A stretch of DNA of 64,000 nt, from contig CALUVG010000002.1 in NCBI GenBank assembly GCA_944324165.1, forward strand, positions 1 through 64,000, written 5' to 3'. The position numbers and the translations under genes were made by a program. Shown one piece after another: positions 48,095-57,452 of the stretch. Source of the DNA: Candidatus Gastranaerophilales bacterium (GTDB lineage: Bacteria; Cyanobacteriota; Vampirovibrionia; Gastranaerophilales; Gastranaerophilaceae). The notes beneath the pieces are model-generated. The model saw nothing but the letters and a program-made list of their open reading frames with translations, did not search any database and was not told the DNA's origin. The stretch's first letter is position 1. Every line of letters begins with the position of its first letter.

Positions 48095-49012
48095 ATGAAA
48101 ATAAACGGAATAAAGACAAATATATTTAAAGATATTATTATCCCTGCGACTAAAAGAATGTTCAATTTTAAAAAAGTTGACCTTGTACGTCAGCCGGCAG
48201 CAGATACGGTTGAAGTTAGCTTATTAAAAGAGAATTTTCAAGGAATTAGTTCTAAGACTTTTAAAAAACTACTCTCACCTGAATTTACTCCTAAAACTAA
48301 CTTAGATGAAAGTGGCTTAAGGATAACAACTCTGATTGATAAAAAGACAAATAAACCTGTAAACGCATATATTGCAAGAGTTGATGAAGATATCCCTAAT
48401 ATGGAAAAATACTATCTTATGGTTCCAGATGCAAACGGGGAAATAAATATTAAAAATAAAAATTATAGAGTTGTAGGTGATACATATTTTTATATAGATA
48501 AAGAACAGGAAATGATAAGTCCAAAATTTGAAGGAGCATTTATTAACGGGGAACTTTGTGAAAAAGTCCTATCCTATATGAATGCAAAGGGCAATAAGGA
48601 TTTTGGCGGAATCGGAACAAGAATGCATCAATTACGAGTAGAAAGAATGCTCCAAAACGGTTTGGGCAATGTTTGTATTGTTGCAGAAGGAAATTCTTTT
48701 CCATTCCATTATTCAATGGGATACAGACTACCTGATGCGAAAAGACCACTTGAAGATTCAACAAAAATATTACAAGAATTTTCAAGTTTAAATCAAAAAT
48801 CTCCACGTGATAATTCAAAATACATCTTTCTCGAACGTGATAATGACAAAAAAGTCGTTATCAATTGGTCAGCGACATTAGAGCACTTTTTGAATGATTA
48901 TTACAAAAATGGCGGAACTCCACTAGTGGATTTTTCTCCAAACATGTATTTGAACGAAGCATCTCTTGAACAATGGATTGAAATGATTAAAAAACAACCA
49001 ATATTATATTAA
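48095..49012 (+). CDS. GNAT-like protein of a lineage-specific family
   Basis: A 305-aa protein. The centre (about 165-215) has FGGIGTRMHQLRVERML, then CIVAEGNSFPFHYSMGYR, which matches the acetyl-CoA-binding helix and the C-terminal strand pattern (F-Y-x-x-x-G-F/Y) of GNAT acetyltransferases. The N-terminal ~100 residues include LLKENFQGISSKTF, a looser version of the tag. Substrate unknown; possibly peptide or aminoglycoside-like targets, but nothing in the sequence decides. Confidence 0.55.
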   Translation: MKINGIKTNIFKDIIIPATKRMFNFKKVDLVRQPAADTVEVSLLKENFQGISSKTFKKLLSPEFTPKTNLDESGLRITTLIDKKTNKPVNAYIARVDEDIPNMEKYYLMVPDANGEINIKNKNYRVVGDTYFYIDKEQEMISPKFEGAFINGELCEKVLSYMNAKGNKDFGGIGTRMHQLRVERMLQNGLGNVCIVAEGNSFPFHYSMGYRLPDAKRPLEDSTKILQEFSSLNQKSPRDNSKYIFLERDNDKKVVINWSATLEHFLNDYYKNGGTPLVDFSPNMYLNEASLEQWIEMIKKQPILY

Positions 49013-49109
49013 TTCAAATAGCAAAAAAAATATTCAGGAGTTTTGTAGTAATATAGCAGTAGAGTATAATTTAATTTATTATACAATGTTTATAGAAAGG
49101 AGTATAAAT

Positions 49110-49556
49110 ATGAATATTCAATCAATTAATGCCTATAATAATAGTCCATCATTTTCGTCAAAATTAGTTCCAAATAATACTTTGAGAGATGCATTTGATC
49201 ATGCTCGAAAAACAGGTAATGTAAAATTTTTAAATTCAATAAAAAACATTTTAAATGATGGAAAAGATAATACTGTAAAAATTGTTTCATATCGTTGTCC
49301 ACAGAATACAGATGAGTATTTAAAGACTAGCTTATTTATTAATGATATGGAAAAAGACTTTTTAGATAATCAAGCTCTATTCACTTCTAAGAAAAATATT
49401 AGTACAGGTAACAGAATTACTGATTCAATAAAATTAATTGTAAGAAATTTCACTGATAAAAAACAAGTACGTGCAGAATTAGACGAAATATACAAAAAGT
49501 ATAATTTAGAGAAAGGTGATACTAGATATCTAAGTGAAGAACCTGAATTCTTTTAA
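49110..49556 (+). CDS. Tagged accessory protein with in-frame stop near its end
   Basis: About 148 aa from the ATG at 49110 (GAAAGGAG upstream; an earlier in-frame ATG at 49086 lacks one). Tag at the N-terminus: SINAYNNSPSFSSKL. After the TAA at 49554-49556 the same frame continues for 19 codons (KEETKLLADMIDNLPTYRK) to a second TAA at 49616, so the stop may be a recent nonsense mutation truncating a ~168-aa protein. Function unknown. Confidence 0.55.
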   Translation: MNIQSINAYNNSPSFSSKLVPNNTLRDAFDHARKTGNVKFLNSIKNILNDGKDNTVKIVSYRCPQNTDEYLKTSLFINDMEKDFLDNQALFTSKKNISTGNRITDSIKLIVRNFTDKKQVRAELDEIYKKYNLEKGDTRYLSEEPEFF

Positions 49557-49656
49557 AAAGAAGAAACAAAACTTCTCGCAGATATGATTGATAATTTACC
49601 AACTTACCGTAAATAAAATATATTAATTAAAAAAGGAAGCAAGGAAGGGTCTGATA

Positions 49657-50199
49657 GTGAGAATAGAAAATAACTCAGCTTATAACCACCAAAATTTTGG
49701 AGCTCTTAAATCGATACAATGTAAAGGAGCATTTAATGTGAAGAATTACCCTAACGAAGTCCTTTGGGTAATGAAAGCATTTAGAGATTCAGAAGGAATC
49801 TCTAAATTTTGTAAAAAATATGATGTAGAAGCAATTTTTAAAGCAAAAGAGAAGTCTTGTTCTGTTCATTGGGATGAATTTGATAGAGCTAATGCTTCAG
49901 TAACTTTACGAACAAGAATACAAAAGACACAAGATAGTGAAATAATTCCAGAGATTTCTTTGTGTAGGTATTCCGATTCAGATTCTAAGCATAATAACTT
50001 TGCGGATACTGCTCTTTATAAATTATCAAAGGCAATCAAAAGTTTAACTTTTGAAAATCTTGAAACAGAATTGCATAAAGCTATCGAAAATATTCCAAAA
50101 CCTATCACCCCAAAAAATAAAATAGAAAAAGATTTTAATGATATTGTTAAAAGTTTGCTTTCTAATAAATTTAATAATAATGAAAAACCAATTAAATAA
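49657..50199 (+). CDS. Tagged accessory protein (HQNFGAL type)
   Basis: A 180-aa protein starting at GTG 49657 (AGGAAGCAAGGAAGGG upstream): MRIENNSAYNHQNFGALK. The body is Lys-rich and helical at the C-terminus (LYKLSKAIKSLTFENLETEL). A strong terminator follows. Fifth member of the tagged set in this island. Confidence 0.6.
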   Translation: MRIENNSAYNHQNFGALKSIQCKGAFNVKNYPNEVLWVMKAFRDSEGISKFCKKYDVEAIFKAKEKSCSVHWDEFDRANASVTLRTRIQKTQDSEIIPEISLCRYSDSDSKHNNFADTALYKLSKAIKSLTFENLETELHKAIENIPKPITPKNKIEKDFNDIVKSLLSNKFNNNEKPIK

Positions 50200-50225
50200 A
50201 AGTCGAGAAAAATATCTCGACTTTT
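50198..50225 (+). terminator. Intrinsic terminator
   Basis: AAAAGTCGAGA-N6-TCTCGACTTTTATT directly at the stop of the preceding gene. Confidence 0.8.
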
Positions 50226-50930
50226 ATTAATTTTCATATATTTATACTTCCGAGTAAATTAGAATAAATTTCCACCTAAAATTAAAATTTTGAAAAAATT
50301 TTTAACACTGTCCTGTCCCAAAATTCCTGAACTGTCCCAAAATTCCTGAACTGTGTCTAAATTCCCGCCATTTAAGGTTTTGAGACACTGTCTCGTTTCA
50401 GACATTGACGGACAGTAATCGGACTTTTTTGCCAGTTCAGGAATTTCATTTTTAGCGATTTCCGACTAAAAAAATCAAGATATATTTGAAACACACCCCT
50501 ATTAGTTCAAAAAAATCAAATTCCTGCAATGTCTGTTCAATGATATCTGTCATACGCAAAACACTCACTTTATTACACCTGGACAGATGTAATTTTTCAT
50601 GCAGTTTGACTAGTTTTCACAGTTAGTTTGATTTTAACATGTGCCCCAGGTTGGAAACGAACCAAAATGTTTAAGAATATATGCAATGAATTATTAATTC
50701 ATCTATGTCATTGTGAGTATAAACTATTTCTCACAATATTTCAAGTCTATTTAAAAAATTGTCCGAAACAGGACAAGAAAATTTTTTTAATTACACATGT
50801 TTTATATATTTTTTCTAATATATTTATAGGGTACATTATTGACAATGTACACCATTAGCTTGATTTACATTTCTTAATATTTTGAGAAAATTATTTTGGT
50901 TAGTTATAATCAAAATCAAGAGAGAGTAAG
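50226..50930. repeat. 705-bp spacer with tandem 19-bp repeats upstream of the R-M gene
   Basis: Two exact head-to-tail copies of CTGTCCCAAAATTCCTGAA lie at 50313-50331 and 50332-50350, with a degenerate third at 50351-50369. An inverted TTCAGGAATTT is at 50436-50446, and GAGACA-C-TGTCTC is a perfect palindrome near 50386. Such iteron-like arrays act as regulator or transposase sites. The rest shows no convincing gene; a 76-codon frame at 50628 has no RBS or family match. Confidence 0.55.
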
Positions 50931-53900
50931 ATGAGTGATATTATAAAATCAGGAATTATAGCTTTAGGATTTAAGCCTAAAGATGGGTGTTGCAATGTTT
51001 ATTTCAAGAAATTTGGAGCTTATGAAATAAATATCGATTATAATGAAAATAATCCTGAAAAATCTAATATTGATTATGGCAAAGATATAAAATGTGGAAG
51101 AAAAACAACAAGCAATTTTTCTCAAAATGAATCTTTTGTTGTTTTAGAATGTGTGAATAGATTATTAGAAAAAGGATACAATCCAAACAGCATAGTATTG
51201 GAACAACCATATAAAGCTGGGCATAAGGATTGTTATCTTGACATATTAGTGAAAGATCTTGATAATAAATCATTTTTGATGATTGAATGCAAAACTTGGG
51301 GAAAGGAATACGAAAAAGAAAAAAATCAAATTTTTAAAGATGGAGGGCAATTATTAAGTTATTTCAACCAAGATAAGAATAGTAAAGCTTTGTGTTTATA
51401 CGCATCTCATATTGAAAATAATGAAATTTCATACAGAAATGACATTATAGATACAAAAGAACTAAGCGGAAATAATGTACAAGAATTGTTTGATAGTTGG
51501 GATAATACTTTTTATCAAAAAGGTATTTTCGAAAAACAAATAAATGCTTATGATTACAGGAATATTGGCTTAACTTATGAAGATTTACAAGATTTAAAAG
51601 ATACGGATGGCGGAACAATATTTAATCATTTTGCAGAAATTTTAAGAAAACACATTGTTTCTGATAAAACAAATGCTTTTAATAAAATGTTTAATCTTTT
51701 TATTTGTAAAATTCAAGATGAAGATGATAATTATGATAAAGACGCTGATTTAAAGTTTCAATTTAAAAGCAATGATACGTATGAAAGTTTTTTTGATAGA
51801 TTGAATAACTTATACAAAAGAGGCAATAAAAATTACATTGATATTGATTTACCAGATATAAGCCAAGATGATTTTGATGAATTATTAAAGCTTGCTGATG
51901 AAAAAGATGAGCATTTAAGAAAAACTTTTAATGAATTGAGATATTATAGGAGTTCTCAAGAGTTTTCTTTTAAGGAGGTTTATAATAAAGAAACTTTCGA
52001 AGAAAATGCTGAAATCGTAAAAGAAATAGTTAAACTTTTGCAAGGCTATAAAATTAAATATTCTCAAAAACATCAATATTTAGGCGATTTTTTTGAATTA
52101 TTGTTAAATACAGGTATCAAACAGGAGGCAGGACAATTTTTTACTCCAATCCCGCTTACAAGATTTATTTGTAAGTCAATTCCAATAAAAGAAATTATCG
52201 AGGAGAAAAATAATAATGAAGATGACAATTTCTTACCTTATGTTATTGATTATGCCTGTGGTAGTGGACATTTCTTAACTGAAATTATGGATGAAATTGA
52301 CACATACGTTAAAAATTTCAAAATAGAAGATATTAAAGGTTCAAGAATTGCAAAAGAAAATTTTGAATCACTAAGAAATAATTTAAAATGGTCAAAAGAA
52401 TATGTTTATGGAATTGAAAAAGATTATAGACTGGTAAAAACATCTAAAGTGAGTTCATTTTTAAATGGTGATGGTGAAGCAAATGTAATGGCAGCTGATG
52501 GATTAGCACCATTTAATGATAAAAAATATAAAGGTGAACTAAAAATGAATGAATTCCAAAAATATAATTCTAATTTTGATATTTTAGTTGCTAATCCACC
52601 ATATTCAATAAGTGGTTTTAGAACGACATTAAAAGAAGGTAAAAAATGTTTTGATTTGTATAAAAGATTAACAGACAACAGTTCTGAAATTGAATGTTTA
52701 TTTGTGGAACGTGCCGTTCAATTATTAAAAGAAGGTGGTGTTGCAGGAATAGTGCTTCCTGTATCAATTTTAACAAATGGCGGAATTTATGAAAAAACAA
52801 GAGAATTAATTCTAAAAAACTTTGATATTGTTGCTATTCAAAAGCTCGGCGATAATGCCTTTATGGCAACCGGAACTAAAACAATTATTCTTTTTATGAG
52901 AAGAAAAAGTAATTTAGCATATTCTAATATAGAAAAATTGGTTGATAAATTTTTAAATGATTTTAAAGACATTACAATTAATGGAATTGAACATGCTTTT
53001 TCTACCTATGTTAATAATGTATTTGAAGATATATCATTTGAAGATTACATAAGCATATTGCAAGATAATCCAACTGAAAAAGCAAGAAAAAGTGAAATTT
53101 TTGACGAATATAAAGACTACGCTATTGAAAAAATACTTGAAATTGAGAAAGAAAAATTAGTCTATTTTATAATTACATATTCTCAAAAAATTATTTTAAG
53201 CGACTCTTTAGAAAAAGATATTGAAAAAGAATTTTATGGCTATGAATTTTCTAATAGAAAAGGTCACGAAGGAATTCATATATATAAAGATGAAGATGGA
53301 ATTTTGCAAAGCAAACTTTATAATCCTGAAAATCTTTATGATGAAGAAAAAGCTAACTACTATATTTTAAATAATTTCAAAGGATTGATTTCAGAAAAAA
53401 CAATTAATGAAATAAAACAATCAGAAGACCATCCACTGAAAAATCATATTGATTATATCAACCTATCTGATTTAATGTCATTTGATTTAAAAACATTTGA
53501 TAAACAAATTAATCTTAACTTTAAAAAAAAACTAAAAATTGATAGCAAATATCCATTACATAAAATTAAAGATTTAATTGATATTGAGTATGGGACTAGA
53601 ATTGTAAAAAATAAAGAAGCTGGGACATTATATCCAGTATACGGTGGAGGTGCAGAAACTTTTAAAGCTGATAAATTTAATAGAGAAGATTGTTTTGTAA
53701 TATCTAGGTTTGGAATGTCGCCGCATTGTGTAAGATATGTAAAGGATAAATTCTTTTTAAATGATTCTGGGTTTACATATTCAATAATACATGATGATTG
53801 TAACAAAAAATATTTAGATAATTTACTAGCAACTTATGAATCAATAGTTTATCTTTGCGGCAGAGGCGTTGGACAAAAAAATATTGATATTGATTTATTT

Positions 53901-54548
53901 AACAATATAAAACTTCCACTTCCTCCAATGGATATCCAAGAAAAAATTGTTAAAGAAATTGAAAATATTAATAATACATTTTTTCAACGATATAAGATGG
54001 TAAAAGATAAAAAAGCTGAAATTTCTACTATTTTAAATTCTTTTAATACTGGTCATCAATGTAGGCTAGGTAATGTTTTATCTTTGGAGTATGGAATTTC
54101 ATTACCAAAGTATAAAAGAATAAAAGGAATATATCCTGTTGTAGGTGCAAATGGTATAGATGGTTTTCATAATAGTTATTTTCTAAACGGTCCAAGTATA
54201 ATAGTTGGAAGAAAGGGCTCCGTTGGAAAAATCAACCTAATAAAACAAAATTGTACTCCTATTGATACTTGTTTTTTTGTAAAAATCAATGAAGAACAAT
54301 TGTTATTTCAATACACATATTATTTGCTAAAAAGTTTAAATTTAGAAACTCTTAATAAAGGGCTCGGTCCAGGAGGACTAAACAGGAATGATGTATATGC
54401 TTTATCTGTAGAAGTTCCTAGTTTAGATCTTCAAAAAGAAATAGTTGCACAAATTCTACCCCTTGAAGAAGAAATAGAAAAATTACAAAAAGAAATTGAT
54501 GAAATACCAGTTAAAAAACAAGCAATTCTCGATAAATATTTAAAATAA
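50931..54548 (+). CDS. Single-chain restriction-modification enzyme (R-M-S fusion, type IIG/I-like)
   Basis: A 1205-aa fusion. An N-terminal PD-(D/E)XK nuclease has D104 (CYLDILV) and E119/K121 (MIECKTWG). A helical linker is followed by a type I HsdM-like N6-adenine methyltransferase (GQFFTP near 400, VIDYACGSGHF about 437-447, catalytic NPPY about 554-557). Two tandem HsdS-like target-recognition domains start near 873 (KIKDLIDIEYGTRI, YGGGAETF) and 1041 (LGNVLSLEYGISL, VGANGIDG), each closed by a conserved helix. One polypeptide can therefore cut, methylate and choose the site. It is the defence cargo of the island; its GAGAGAG RBS precedes the ATG. Confidence 0.9.
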   Translation: MSDIIKSGIIALGFKPKDGCCNVYFKKFGAYEINIDYNENNPEKSNIDYGKDIKCGRKTTSNFSQNESFVVLECVNRLLEKGYNPNSIVLEQPYKAGHKDCYLDILVKDLDNKSFLMIECKTWGKEYEKEKNQIFKDGGQLLSYFNQDKNSKALCLYASHIENNEISYRNDIIDTKELSGNNVQELFDSWDNTFYQKGIFEKQINAYDYRNIGLTYEDLQDLKDTDGGTIFNHFAEILRKHIVSDKTNAFNKMFNLFICKIQDEDDNYDKDADLKFQFKSNDTYESFFDRLNNLYKRGNKNYIDIDLPDISQDDFDELLKLADEKDEHLRKTFNELRYYRSSQEFSFKEVYNKETFEENAEIVKEIVKLLQGYKIKYSQKHQYLGDFFELLLNTGIKQEAGQFFTPIPLTRFICKSIPIKEIIEEKNNNEDDNFLPYVIDYACGSGHFLTEIMDEIDTYVKNFKIEDIKGSRIAKENFESLRNNLKWSKEYVYGIEKDYRLVKTSKVSSFLNGDGEANVMAADGLAPFNDKKYKGELKMNEFQKYNSNFDILVANPPYSISGFRTTLKEGKKCFDLYKRLTDNSSEIECLFVERAVQLLKEGGVAGIVLPVSILTNGGIYEKTRELILKNFDIVAIQKLGDNAFMATGTKTIILFMRRKSNLAYSNIEKLVDKFLNDFKDITINGIEHAFSTYVNNVFEDISFEDYISILQDNPTEKARKSEIFDEYKDYAIEKILEIEKEKLVYFIITYSQKIILSDSLEKDIEKEFYGYEFSNRKGHEGIHIYKDEDGILQSKLYNPENLYDEEKANYYILNNFKGLISEKTINEIKQSEDHPLKNHIDYINLSDLMSFDLKTFDKQINLNFKKKLKIDSKYPLHKIKDLIDIEYGTRIVKNKEAGTLYPVYGGGAETFKADKFNREDCFVISRFGMSPHCVRYVKDKFFLNDSGFTYSIIHDDCNKKYLDNLLATYESIVYLCGRGVGQKNIDIDLFNNIKLPLPPMDIQEKIVKEIENINNTFFQRYKMVKDKKAEISTILNSFNTGHQCRLGNVLSLEYGISLPKYKRIKGIYPVVGANGIDGFHNSYFLNGPSIIVGRKGSVGKINLIKQNCTPIDTCFFVKINEEQLLFQYTYYLLKSLNLETLNKGLGPGGLNRNDVYALSVEVPSLDLQKEIVAQILPLEEEIEKLQKEIDEIPVKKQAILDKYLK

Positions 54549-54573
54549 GTATGCTTGTAATTTTTTAATATTA

Positions 54574-54823
54574 ACGAAACTGGACTATACCAAAATAATC
54601 ATTTTATCCGTACACCTTAAAAACGGTGCTAAACACAGCTATATTAAGAAAAAATCACTCTATCCGTACAGTCCAGAAAAAGTCCAGTTTTCCAGTTTGA
54701 TTATTTGGGAACACTTAATTTTTCCGACCCGAAAACGCCCACACAAAGCCTACTTTACCCAAATAATCTATCTAGCCGTACAAATCAACCTGGACAAAAA
54801 CTACATATACGACAAACTGGACA
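54574..54823. repeat. Candidate transposase-binding repeats beside tRNA-fMet
   Basis: CCAAAATAATC...TATCCGTACA (about 54588-54617), CCCAAATAATC...AGCCGTACA (about 54757-54782) and an inverted GATTATTTGGG (about 54700-54710) share the AAATAATC core of the sites at 45604-45970. CTGGAC/GTCCAG occurs at least five times between 54576 and 54822. Read leftward from 54823 the sequence begins TGTCCAGTTTGTCG, a plausible TGT-type terminus, ten bases from the tRNA terminator hairpin. Confidence 0.55.
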
Positions 54824-54832
54824 TAAAAATAC

Positions 54833-54867
54833 AAAAGAGGATTTCAAAAACCTTGAAACCCTCTTTT
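54833..54867 (-). terminator. Terminator of the initiator tRNA gene
   Basis: AAAAGAGG(A)TTTC pairs with GAAACCCTCTTTT with one mismatch. It lies 7 bp beyond the CCA end of the tRNA on the minus strand. Confidence 0.75.
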
Positions 54868-54873
54868 GATAAT

Positions 54874-54950
<77 letters not shown>

Positions 54951-55146
54951 ATAAATTCTTTTTTGGCTTTGATAAACTCTATTATCTTCACCTTACACTT
55001 TTATTATTAAACGCTGAAAACTAAAAATCAAGTCCCACGATTTTTTATTTAAAAATTAGTCTCCACATAAAATTATCTGTAAAAGTGTCATATATAGTTA
55101 AATCTGGTTAAATTTTAAATATTTTTGCACATTACAAGCCATTCAA

Positions 55147-55791
55147 TTAAGCATTTTTTGCAATAAAATCATTCTTGGCTTCATCCAAACCAAACGCTTG
55201 ATGAATCTTACCAAATTCTGATTTCGCTACATTTTCATTTTGAGGTATTACGTAAGCTATATTTGCATAAAGTCCTTGCTTATTTATCTTGCCGGTCACA
55301 TTTTTTGCATCCAGTGCATTTGGATTTTTACTCAACATATCTGCGGTTAATATGGTTGTTGCGTATTCGGACACATCAACTTTATTGTCATTATTTATAT
55401 CTAATGCCTTTGCTGATGCCATTGGGATTGATTGGTTAAGTTTTTGCGTTAATTCATCTACCCCTACTGCTATTTTTTGTCCCATTTCTTCAAATGCAGC
55501 CCCAAGTAATGCCAATTTATCAACTTTTCCCTCCTGAGGCATGTATTGATATTCAAAATCAAGCGGCGGTAATGAATTTAGGTATTCTTCATTTGATTTT
55601 ACAAATTTATCTCCAGATACATTGTTAAATTGCGGCTGAGGAGTTGCTGCGCCGGACAGTTTATTCAAATAGTCTAAATGATTGGCTGCAGCATTGCGTC
55701 CATATCTTATGGAAGAATTGGTGATTTTATTGTCATAAATACCCGTATTGCCATTTATTATTGCTATGTTATTTTGCACACTAAAACTCAT
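55147..55791 (-). CDS. Hypothetical protein with an EF-hand/dockerin-like motif
   Basis: A 214-aa protein with DINNDNKVDVSEY at about residues 131-143, a calcium-binding EF-hand or dockerin-like loop (D-x-N-x-D-x-K-V-D-x-x-E). There is no clear signal peptide, and the N-terminal part is Asn/Gln/Tyr rich. No partner dockerin repeat, so cellulosome function is not implied. Probably host; the first gene right of the tRNA. Confidence 0.55.
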   Translation of the reverse strand: MSFSVQNNIAIINGNTGIYDNKITNSSIRYGRNAAANHLDYLNKLSGAATPQPQFNNVSGDKFVKSNEEYLNSLPPLDFEYQYMPQEGKVDKLALLGAAFEEMGQKIAVGVDELTQKLNQSIPMASAKALDINNDNKVDVSEYATTILTADMLSKNPNALDAKNVTGKINKQGLYANIAYVIPQNENVAKSEFGKIHQAFGLDEAKNDFIAKNA

Positions 55792-55926
55792 CTACACATA
55801 CCTTTTTATTGTTAATATAAAAACAAATAAATTTATAAAATTGCCCTGCAAGTTATAATTGTAAAGAAAACTTTACTTTAATAATTAACAAAAATACTCT
55901 CTATGTAAACTGATATTTATAAAGCA

Positions 55927-56199
55927 TTAATCTATTAATGTGAAATTTTTCCCTAATTTTTTTTCTAAATCCATAATTATCTGTGAGGCTGTAATATTCA
56001 TTCCTTCTGCCATTCTGATTATTGTACTTAACTGTGGATCTTTTATACCTTTTTCCAGATCTGCCCACATTGATTTTGTCATACCTATTTCTGCTGAGAC
56101 AAGACTAATTGATTTTTTCTGCTCCTGCCGGTATTTTTTTACTATTTCTCCTAAGACTTTTTTATATAGACTTTTATTTTCTTTACAGCCGTCTTGCAT
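55927..56199 (-). CDS. XRE-family transcriptional regulator
   Basis: A 90-aa protein: a helix-turn-helix of the Cro/CI type at about 18-72 (VKKYRQEQKKSISLVSAEIG, TKSMWADLEKGIKDPQ, STIIRMAEGMNI). Single-domain DNA-binding protein, divergent from the prepilin gene at 56263, which it might regulate. Confidence 0.8.
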   Translation of the reverse strand: MQDGCKENKSLYKKVLGEIVKKYRQEQKKSISLVSAEIGMTKSMWADLEKGIKDPQLSTIIRMAEGMNITASQIIMDLEKKLGKNFTLID

Positions 56200-56262
56200 T
56201 TTTTTATTTTAGTGCTAAATTAAGAACAAAGTGTGCTAATATTAGAACAAAAGGAGATACGT

Positions 56263-56922
56263 ATGAAGAGACAAAATACTGCATTCACTCTTGCGGAAGT
56301 GTTAATTACTCTTGCGATTATTGGAGTTGTGGCTGCACTTACAATTCCTTCGCTGGTGCAAGGTTATAAGAAAAGAGTTGTTGAAACTAAATTAGTAAAA
56401 TTTTATTCAACAATAAATAACGCTCTTGACATGTCTGAAGTTGATAATGGCAGTAGACTTTACTGGGATACTCTGGACAGTTATTGTGAATTTGAAGATA
56501 ATGATGCAGAAATAAAAACTTGTGTCGCCGGAACAGAAGATGCACTTTTATGGTATAAAAAGTACCTTGCTAAATATATTAAAGTTTTAAAAGTTGAAAC
56601 ACGCACGATTACACATGATGATGGGAGTAACACATTTCCGAGTTATGTTATTTTATATTTACCAGATGGCAGTTTGACAATGTTTTCAGGATATGGGTGG
56701 AATTATTACATAGATGAAAAGGCATTTAAAGAGTTTAAATCCTGGGGTACTACAGCTTTTCCGTTCAAACTTGATGAAAATATGAAAGTAATTCCTTATT
56801 ATTATTCTGGAGCAGCTACTGATAAGTATGACTGTTCAAAAGAAGGTAATGGTGCGCTTTGCACAAAAGTTATTGCCGATAATGGCTGGAAAATTCCAAA
56901 AGATTACCCGTACAGATTTTAA
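56263..56922 (+). CDS. Type IV pilin-like prepilin
   Basis: About 219 aa from the ATG at 56263 (AAGGAGATAC upstream). The N-terminus MKRQNTAFTLAEVLITLAI is a class III/type IV prepilin leader: short basic lead, cleavage before F with E at +5, then a hydrophobic helix. The C-terminal globular domain has four cysteines (two pairs: CEF...CVAG and CSKEG...CTKV). Proteins of this exact N-terminal form are abundant in Gastranaerophilales and serve as pilus or pseudopilus subunits. Needs a prepilin peptidase and assembly ATPase elsewhere. Confidence 0.85.
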   Translation: MKRQNTAFTLAEVLITLAIIGVVAALTIPSLVQGYKKRVVETKLVKFYSTINNALDMSEVDNGSRLYWDTLDSYCEFEDNDAEIKTCVAGTEDALLWYKKYLAKYIKVLKVETRTITHDDGSNTFPSYVILYLPDGSLTMFSGYGWNYYIDEKAFKEFKSWGTTAFPFKLDENMKVIPYYYSGAATDKYDCSKEGNGALCTKVIADNGWKIPKDYPYRF

Positions 56923-56930
56923 TCTGAATA

Positions 56931-57452
56931 TTATCCCTTAATCGCGCCCCATGCTTTTATTGTGCCGCGTTCATATTTTATGAGATAATAACCGCCCTTT
57001 ATATCATATTCTATTGAGGCATCCATATGCACGTAAGGTTCATCGGGCGGCATTCCGACCTTAGCGCGTTTTTTATTAGTTTTTTCGCGTTCTTTAGCTT
57101 CTTTTTTTAGTTGTTTTTTATATTTGGGATCATTAAGCCGCTGCTGTTCTTTAACATCTTCTTCTATTTTGAACACAGGAATTATTGCACGAGCCTGCTT
57201 AGAAACGATTAATATCAAAAAATTTCTGTCATCAGACAGTGCAAGTCCATAATATCCCGGTTCAATTACATCTCCCTGACCGTCATATATAGGCTCAGGG
57301 ATTATTATGTTCGGGTAATCAGACTCTTTTAGAGAATAACGAAATACCGCATCAGTACCGTAAATTATTCCTGAGGTTTCTTGCGGTTGAATTGGATAGG
57401 GACGTGATTCTTTATGCATAAACACGCCATCTGTATAAATACCTTCTAACAT
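56931..57452 (-). CDS. Hypothetical protein downstream of rnpA
   Basis: A 173-aa soluble protein with a basic KKQLKKEAKEREKTNKKRA coiled segment (about 110-130) between beta-rich ends. It overlaps the rnpA stop by 7 bp, in the place where yidD/yidC are usual. No family recognised; genomic position hints at an RNA- or membrane-insertion-related role but nothing in it proves that. Confidence 0.6.
   Translation of the reverse strand: MLEGIYTDGVFMHKESRPYPIQPQETSGIIYGTDAVFRYSLKESDYPNIIIPEPIYDGQGDVIEPGYYGLALSDDRNFLILIVSKQARAIIPVFKIEEDVKEQQRLNDPKYKKQLKKEAKEREKTNKKRAKVGMPPDEPYVHMDASIEYDIKGGYYLIKYERGTIKAWGAIKG

Noticed and set aside
50628-50858. A 76-codon frame upstream of the R-M gene as a controller protein.
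   Set aside because: No RBS, no helix-turn-helix, cysteine/aromatic-rich composition typical of chance frames.
41954-54823. A single element with TGTCCAGT termini from 41954 to 54823.
   Set aside because: Only eight bases match, the flanking five bases differ (CCGAC and TAAAA), and the internal sites near 41954 do not match those near 54823. Kept only as a possibility.
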